Assembly (NCBI GenBank): GCA_947492925.1
Contig: CANLOQ010000002.1
Location: 372,001-436,000, forward strand
DNA length: 64,000 nt
DNA from: an uncultured Sulfitobacter sp.
GTDB taxonomy: Bacteria > Pseudomonadota > Alphaproteobacteria > Rhodobacterales > Rhodobacteraceae
Reading direction: 5' to 3'
Shown here: piece after piece, positions 59,705-64,000 of the stretch
How positions within the stretch are numbered: the stretch's first letter is position 1
Layout: each line of letters opens with the position of its first letter
Made by a program: the position numbers and the translations under genes
Notes under the pieces: model-generated
What the model was told of the DNA's origin: nothing
Seen by the model: only the letters and a program-made list of their open reading frames with translations
Databases searched by the model: none

Positions 59705-61929
59705 CACAGAAGCGCGCCTTTACCCTGAAGATTTCGAACGGCAATCAGGGGCGGCTGACGGCCGCCAATGCCGCGGGCAGCCCAACTGCGCCGCGCGAGG
59801 AAAACCGGTTTGACGACCGCATGCGCGTCCGCGCGCAACTGGCCACAACCTATGCCGGTCTGCTGGGCGTTCAGGCGGTTCAGCGGGATCTGTTTGAGGC
59901 CATTGGCGGGGCGACCCGCGAAGGGGCCGAACCGAAGGATGAGGCCAATGCGATTGCCTATGGCCTGCGCAGTCTGGGCCTGCTGACATCGGTCAGCAAG
60001 GTCGACGCGCTGAGCGCTGATCTGTGGCCTGCGCTGGCCTATATGACATCCGGTCAGGTGCTTTTGGTGCTGGGCCAGTCGCGCGGTGATCTGGTCATTT
60101 TCGACACAACCTGCCCCGACAACCGCGCCCATGTGCCGATCAGCGATTTCAAACCGTTCTTTGGCGGGATGCTGGTGCGGGCGGAGGCCCCACTGGCCAA
60201 GGTGGCGGAGACCCACAAGACGGAAAGTGCGGCACCCCATTGGTTCTGGGGCCAGTTTGGCCGCTTCAAGCGGCAGATGGCCGAAGTGGCGCTGGGCTCT
60301 TTCGTGGCCAACCTCTTGGCGGTCGCGGTGGCGCTGTTTTCCCTGCAGGTTTATGACCGTGTGATCCCGCACCAGTCGGAAGCGACGCTTTGGGTGCTGG
60401 CGGGTGGTGCCGCGCTGGCGCTTTTGATGGAGGCCTTTATCAAGGTGGCGCGCGCGCGTCTGATGGACGGGGCGGGGCGGCAGATTGAAGTGTCCGTACT
60501 GCAAATCCTCATGGACCGGATTTTGGGCATGCGGTCGGATTTGCGCGGGCAGGCGCCCAATCAGGTGTTTTCCTCCATGCGGGAATTCGGGTCGGTGCGC
60601 GAGTTCTTTACCGCGTCCACCATTGGCACGATTGCAGACATTCCGTTTATTTTCGTATTCCTGTTTCTGGTGGCAAGCATCGCGGGCAACGTGGTCTGGG
60701 TGCTGGTGGCGGGCGGTATCCTGATGGTGATCCCCGGCTTTTTGATGCAGCGCAAGATGATCCGGCTGACGCAGGAAACACAAGGCGCATCGGCCAAATC
60801 CTCGCGCCTGCTGCACGAGACGATTTTCGAGCTGGATACGCTGAAGACGCAGCGCGGCGAGGACCGCGTGGCGCGGTTGTGGCAGGAGCTGAACACGCTT
60901 CAGGCGATGAAGTCCTCCGAACAGCGCAAGCTGGCCTCGACCCTGACGTTCTGGAGCCAGGGTGTGCAGCAGGGCACCTATGTGGCGGCGGTGATTACCG
61001 GCACCTATCTGGTGTTTGCGGGGCAGTTCACTGTTGGATCGATTATTGCGGTAGGTATCCTGACGGGCCGCACGCTGTCGCCGCTGACGCAGCTTGCGGG
61101 CACGCTGGCGCGCTGGGGCAATGTGAAATCGGCGCTGGACGGGCTGGAAGTGGTTGCGGGTGCCGCGCAGGATGCGGATGAGGGGCGCACGTATCTGCGG
61201 CGCGAAGAGATCAAGGGCCACTTTGAGTTGCGCGATGTGAGCTTTCGCTACGAAGAAGACGGCGCGCCGACGCTGGACATCAAGGGGCTGGCGATTTTGC
61301 CGGGGCAGAAGGTTGCGGTGCTGGGGGCGAATGGCTCTGGCAAATCGTCATTGCTCAAGTTGCTGAGTGGATTGTACGCGCCCGAGACGGGCCGCGTGAT
61401 GGTGGACGGCACCGAGATGAGCCAGATCGAGCCGCGCGATCTGCGCCGCTTGGTTGGCTATCTGGGGCAGGATGTGCGGCTGTTTGCGGGCACGCTGCGC
61501 GACAACCTGAACCTGACGATGCTGGAGCGTGACGATGCGCGGCTGCACGCGGCGCTGGATTTTGCGGGGCTGGGGCCGTTTGTAAAAGCGCACCACAAGG
61601 GACTGGATCTGGAGATCAAGGACAATGGCGCGGGGCTGTCGATCGGGCAGCGGCAGTCCATCGGCTGGGCGCGGCTGTGGTTGCAGGACCCCAAGGTGTG
61701 CCTGCTGGATGAACCTACCGCAGCGCTGGACCAGACGCTTGAGCGGACACTGGTCAGCCGGTTGGAGACTTGGATGAAGGGGCGCACGGCGGTGATCGCC
61801 ACGCACCGCGCGCCCATTCTGGCGCTGACGGACCGGACGCTGGTGTTGCAGAACGGGCAGATGACAATTGATGGCCCCAAGGACAAAGTGCTGAGCCATA
61901 TTGCCAGCCGGAACGGGCAGGCGGCATGA
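59701..61929 (+). CDS. Type I secretion ATPase/permease (LapB-like)
   Basis: A 742-residue ABC exporter. The N-terminal 30-165 region is a C39-peptidase-like domain without an evident catalytic Cys (V-L-L-V-L-G and F-D-T segments), used for substrate docking in LapB/HlyB-type exporters. Membrane segments span about 190-460. The ATPase has Walker A G-A-N-G-S-G-K-S-S, signature L-S-I-G-Q-R-Q and Walker B V-C-L-L-D-E-P-T-A-A-L-D. The signature LSIGQ is a variant of LSGGQ. TTG 59701 overlaps the upstream stop, and the stop overlaps the next ATG. Confidence 0.88.
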   Translation: MTQKRAFTLKISNGNQGRLTAANAAGSPTAPREENRFDDRMRVRAQLATTYAGLLGVQAVQRDLFEAIGGATREGAEPKDEANAIAYGLRSLGLLTSVSKVDALSADLWPALAYMTSGQVLLVLGQSRGDLVIFDTTCPDNRAHVPISDFKPFFGGMLVRAEAPLAKVAETHKTESAAPHWFWGQFGRFKRQMAEVALGSFVANLLAVAVALFSLQVYDRVIPHQSEATLWVLAGGAALALLMEAFIKVARARLMDGAGRQIEVSVLQILMDRILGMRSDLRGQAPNQVFSSMREFGSVREFFTASTIGTIADIPFIFVFLFLVASIAGNVVWVLVAGGILMVIPGFLMQRKMIRLTQETQGASAKSSRLLHETIFELDTLKTQRGEDRVARLWQELNTLQAMKSSEQRKLASTLTFWSQGVQQGTYVAAVITGTYLVFAGQFTVGSIIAVGILTGRTLSPLTQLAGTLARWGNVKSALDGLEVVAGAAQDADEGRTYLRREEIKGHFELRDVSFRYEEDGAPTLDIKGLAILPGQKVAVLGANGSGKSSLLKLLSGLYAPETGRVMVDGTEMSQIEPRDLRRLVGYLGQDVRLFAGTLRDNLNLTMLERDDARLHAALDFAGLGPFVKAHHKGLDLEIKDNGAGLSIGQRQSIGWARLWLQDPKVCLLDEPTAALDQTLERTLVSRLETWMKGRTAVIATHRAPILALTDRTLVLQNGQMTIDGPKDKVLSHIASRNGQAA

Positions 61930-63116
61930 CTTTTGTGAACCCCACAACGATGGACGCGCAACTGGGGCGTCAGATGCGCGGACCGTCAGCGGTGATCTGG
62001 CTCTGCGGGGCGACGCTGCTGGTATTCCTGATCTGGGCGGCCTTTGCCTGGGTGGACGAGATTGTGCGCGCCGAAGGGTCGATGATTTCGTCCTCGCGGC
62101 CCCAGATCATTCAGAACCTTGAGGGCGGCATTCTGGCCCAGCTTGAGGTGGGTGAGGGCGATATCGTGGAAAAAGGCACGGTGCTTGCGCGGCTGCACGG
62201 GACGCAGTTTCAATCTTCCGTGGATGATCTGCGCGATCAGATTTCGGCGTTCGAGATCCGGCGCTTGCGGCTGGAGGCGGAACTTGCGGGCCAGTTCGAT
62301 TTCAACGTGCCAAATGAATGGGCTGGGCGCACCCCGAGCATTGTAGAGAGCGAACGCGCGCTGTTGCTGGCGCGGCAGTCGGATTTCGTTTCGCGCTCTG
62401 ACGGGGCGATGCGGGTGCTGACGGAGGCCAAGCGCGAGCGCGATCTGATGAACGATCTGCTGGAGCGCAACATCGTGTCTCTGATTGAGGCCACGCGGGC
62501 GCGCAAAGCCTACGCGGACGCGCGGATCAGGCACGACGAGATCACCACTCAGACGGAACTGGACCGCGCACAGGAATATTCCGATGTGCTGAAGGAACTG
62601 GCCACATTGCGCCAGAACCTCAAGGCATCGACGGACCAGTTGAACCGTACGGTGTTGACCAGCCCGATGCGCGGTATTGTGAACAACCTCAGCGTCACCA
62701 CCATCGGCGGTGTTGTACGGCCCGGTGAGGAGATTTTGCAGATCATCCCGCTGGACGAAGAGCTGTTCGTCGAGGCGCGCGTCGCCCCCGAAGACATCGC
62801 GGGCGTCCGTCCGGGGCAGGAAGCGACAGTGAAACTGTCGGCCTATGATTACACCATATACGGATCGCTGAAAGGCAAGGTCACGCTGATCTCTGCCGAT
62901 ACGTTCAAGGACGACCGCGCGCGTGATCCCGATGGGAACCCGCACTATAAGGTAACGCTCAGGGTTGATACCGACAATCTGACCGCGCGGCAGGCGTCGT
63001 TGCAGATCAGACCGGGGATGCAGGCGAGCGTGGAGCTGCATACTGGTGCCAAGACAGTGCTGCAGTATCTGCTCAAGCCGCTTTATAAATCCAAAGAGGC
63101 CTTTCGGGAGCCTTGA
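61926..63116 (+). CDS. Type I secretion membrane fusion protein (HlyD/LapC-like)
   Basis: A 396-residue adaptor with one N-terminal membrane anchor (about residues 22-45), a lipoyl-like segment (I-I-Q-N-L-E-G-G-I-L), a long coiled-coil hairpin (about 100-240) and a C-terminal beta-barrel (P-M-R-G-I-V-N-N and G-M-Q-A-S-V-E-L). It bridges the ATPase to the TolC-like lipoprotein. The ATG overlaps the ATPase stop (ATGA), completing the adhesin-export operon. Confidence 0.9.
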   Translation: MTFVNPTTMDAQLGRQMRGPSAVIWLCGATLLVFLIWAAFAWVDEIVRAEGSMISSSRPQIIQNLEGGILAQLEVGEGDIVEKGTVLARLHGTQFQSSVDDLRDQISAFEIRRLRLEAELAGQFDFNVPNEWAGRTPSIVESERALLLARQSDFVSRSDGAMRVLTEAKRERDLMNDLLERNIVSLIEATRARKAYADARIRHDEITTQTELDRAQEYSDVLKELATLRQNLKASTDQLNRTVLTSPMRGIVNNLSVTTIGGVVRPGEEILQIIPLDEELFVEARVAPEDIAGVRPGQEATVKLSAYDYTIYGSLKGKVTLISADTFKDDRARDPDGNPHYKVTLRVDTDNLTARQASLQIRPGMQASVELHTGAKTVLQYLLKPLYKSKEAFREP

Positions 63117-63166
63117 GGTACTGTCGCCTGTGAACGGTGACCGCCTGTACGAAGAACCCTCTGAAT

Positions 63167-63226
63167 TTGAATTGTAATTGAAAGATGAAGCGACACGTCC
63201 CGCTTCATCTTTCAATTACAATTCAA
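63167..63226. repeat. Perfect 26-bp inverted repeat with 8-bp loop
   Basis: Arms at 63167-63192 and 63201-63226 are exactly complementary over 26 bp. The spacer is 63193-63200. It begins 51 bp after the adaptor stop and ends 37 bp before the dtd stop, so it lies between convergent genes. The arms contain GAAAGATGAAGCG, the core of the 15-mer seen at 7214 and 28133, with a complete copy on the minus strand at 63199-63213. No U-run follows the stem. It could end transcription from both sides as an extended hairpin. Confidence 0.9.
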
Positions 63227-63262
63227 TTTCAACGCCTGCTGGGGGTACTTCGATCAGCGTTG

Positions 63263-63706
63263 TCAGGTTTCGGTATCCAGCCAGAGGGTCACAGGCCCGT
63301 CGTTCGTCAGATCAACCGACATATCCGCGCCAAACTGGCCGGTTTGCACGGGGATGCCCTGTGCTGTGAGGGTGCTGGCGAAATGCAAATAGAGCTCTTC
63401 TGCGATGTCCGGTTTGGCGGCGTAGGAAAAGCCGGGCCGGGTGCCGCGGGAGGTGTCGGCGGCGAGGGTAAACTGGCTGACCACAAGAGCGGCACCGCCG
63501 GTCTGGGCGATGCTGAGGTTCATTTTGCCTGCGTCGTCTTTGAACAGGCGCAGTTTGGCAATCTTGGCGGCAAGCGCTTGGGCGGTCTGCGGTGTGTCGT
63601 TCGGCATGGCGCAGACGAGGATCAGCAGACCGGGGCCGATTTGGGAGATCTTCGTACCGTCCACAGTGACGGAGGCTTGCGTGACCCGTTGCAATAAAGC
63701 GCGCAT
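63263..63706 (-). CDS. dtd: D-aminoacyl-tRNA deacylase
   Basis: A 147-residue enzyme that removes D-amino acids (and Gly from tRNA-Ala) from mischarged tRNA. Both family motifs are present: S-Q-F-T-L-A-A-D with the SQxT active-site element and N-D-G-P-V-T (NxGPxT) near the C-terminus. The N-terminus [13 protein letters not shown] is typical. The ATG overlaps the stop of the upstream nitroreductase gene (ATGA on the minus strand). Confidence 0.95.
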   Translation of the reverse strand: MRALLQRVTQASVTVDGTKISQIGPGLLILVCAMPNDTPQTAQALAAKIAKLRLFKDDAGKMNLSIAQTGGAALVVSQFTLAADTSRGTRPGFSYAAKPDIAEELYLHFASTLTAQGIPVQTGQFGADMSVDLTNDGPVTLWLDTET

Positions 63707-64000
63707 CAGTCTTTCCAGTCGATGATTTCATCAGGTGTGGCCCGCTTGGTCCGAAACTGGTTCGCGGGGGCGTCCGGGTCGGCGTAGCCGAAAGAGATGG
63801 CACAGAGGATCAGGCGGTCGTCGGGAATGCCTAAGTGATCGCGGACCTGAGGGGCGTAAGCGGCGATGGCGGCTTGGGCGATAGTGGCCACGCCAAGGGC
63901 ATTTGCAGCGAGCGTGAAGGCGGTCACAAAGCCGCCGGTGTCCATTGCGCCGTAGGGGCCCAGCTCGGACGGGGAGTGGATGATGGCCACATGCGGTGCG
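63706..64000 (-). CDS. Nitroreductase family protein, 5'-truncated by the window edge
   Basis: The C-terminal 97 codons or so of an FMN-dependent nitroreductase. The visible part has [20 protein letters not shown] (the typical T-x-x-x-x-A-x-x-G-L helix) and [15 protein letters not shown], followed by R-T-K-R-A at the end. The open frame continues past base 64000, so the start is not in the window. It reduces nitro- or quinone-type compounds with NAD(P)H; the physiological substrate is unknown. It is coupled to dtd. Confidence 0.82.
   Translation of the reverse strand, partial: APHVAIIHSPSELGPYGAMDTGGFVTAFTLAANALGVATIAQAAIAAYAPQVRDHLGIPDDRLILCAISFGYADPDAPANQFRTKRATPDEIIDWKD

Noticed and set aside
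59701-61221. Large antisense frame over the type I exporter (59587-61221)
   Set aside because: The + strand has Walker A, signature and Walker B motifs. The antisense product is Arg/His-rich with no family features.

Overview
The window looks like chromosomal DNA of a marine Roseobacter-group alphaproteobacterium (Rhodobacteraceae). I infer this from the high GC content, the dense ATGA/GTGA/TTGA-overlapped operons and the gene repertoire: a pim-type acyl-CoA operon, matB, a Mur-type SitABCD manganese system, tupBCA, a BciA-like 8-vinyl reductase and a Bap-like type I secreted adhesin. The species cannot be read from the sequence. I saw no phage, integrase, transposase or CRISPR array.

Layout. 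1-6400 (+) is a beta-oxidation operon: the tail of a 3-hydroxyacyl-CoA dehydrogenase, thiolase, two different acyl-CoA dehydrogenases, thioesterase, enoyl-CoA hydratase and CoA ligase. It resembles the pimeloyl-CoA/dicarboxylate set. 6455-11535 (-) holds rpe, a UDP-glucuronate 4-epimerase-like gene and a 1065-residue self-sufficient reductive dehalogenase (corrinoid/2x[4Fe-4S] domain fused to an FMN/NAD(P)H/[2Fe-2S] reductase). Divergent from it, 11632-14395 (+) is a sulfonate/aromatic-type ABC uptake system. 14456-20378 holds a DUF2945 protein coupled to topoisomerase IB, a class IV aminotransferase, glycerate 2-kinase, UDP-glucose dehydrogenase and a haem pair (ChaN-like plus IsdG/HmoB-type monooxygenase).

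20379-29000 is metal uptake and its control. A 408-bp spacer carries a (GTGCCC)9 microsatellite and a strongly structured putative leader in front of the tungstate/molybdate transporter tupBCA. The Mn transporter sitABCD (-) follows, with two Mur-like boxes at its promoter, then a 50-residue small protein, glutathione-dependent formaldehyde dehydrogenase and a TetR gene. 28799-32061 is a molybdenum hydroxylase operon ([2Fe-2S] subunit, Mo subunit, dihaem cytochrome c) divergent from the TetR gene across two matching operators. The Mo cofactor demand of this enzyme is a plausible link to the nearby Tup system.

32172-47410 contains matB (-), an M24 peptidase, a MoxR/VWA pair, two unrecognised proteins, tRNA-Gly(TCC), an MsbA-like ABC exporter, a BON-LysM (Kbp-like) protein, an acyl-CoA synthetase coupled to an HSL-type esterase, a phosphodiesterase-like protein, a BciA-like reductase and a membrane-anchored thioredoxin-fold protein. 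47450-54752 (-) is a dipeptide/oligopeptide ABC transporter with a CocE/NonD hydrolase upstream. 55063-63116 (+) is an Ig-repeat adhesin with its own type I secretion system (TolC-like lipoprotein, LapB-like ATPase, LapC-like adaptor). The window ends with a perfect 26-bp inverted repeat, dtd (-) and a 5'-truncated nitroreductase (-).

Start codons were moved inward from the longest frame wherever a Shine-Dalgarno match, a 4-nt overlap with the upstream gene or a signal peptide supported it. No database search was possible, so family assignments rest on motifs, length and gene order.
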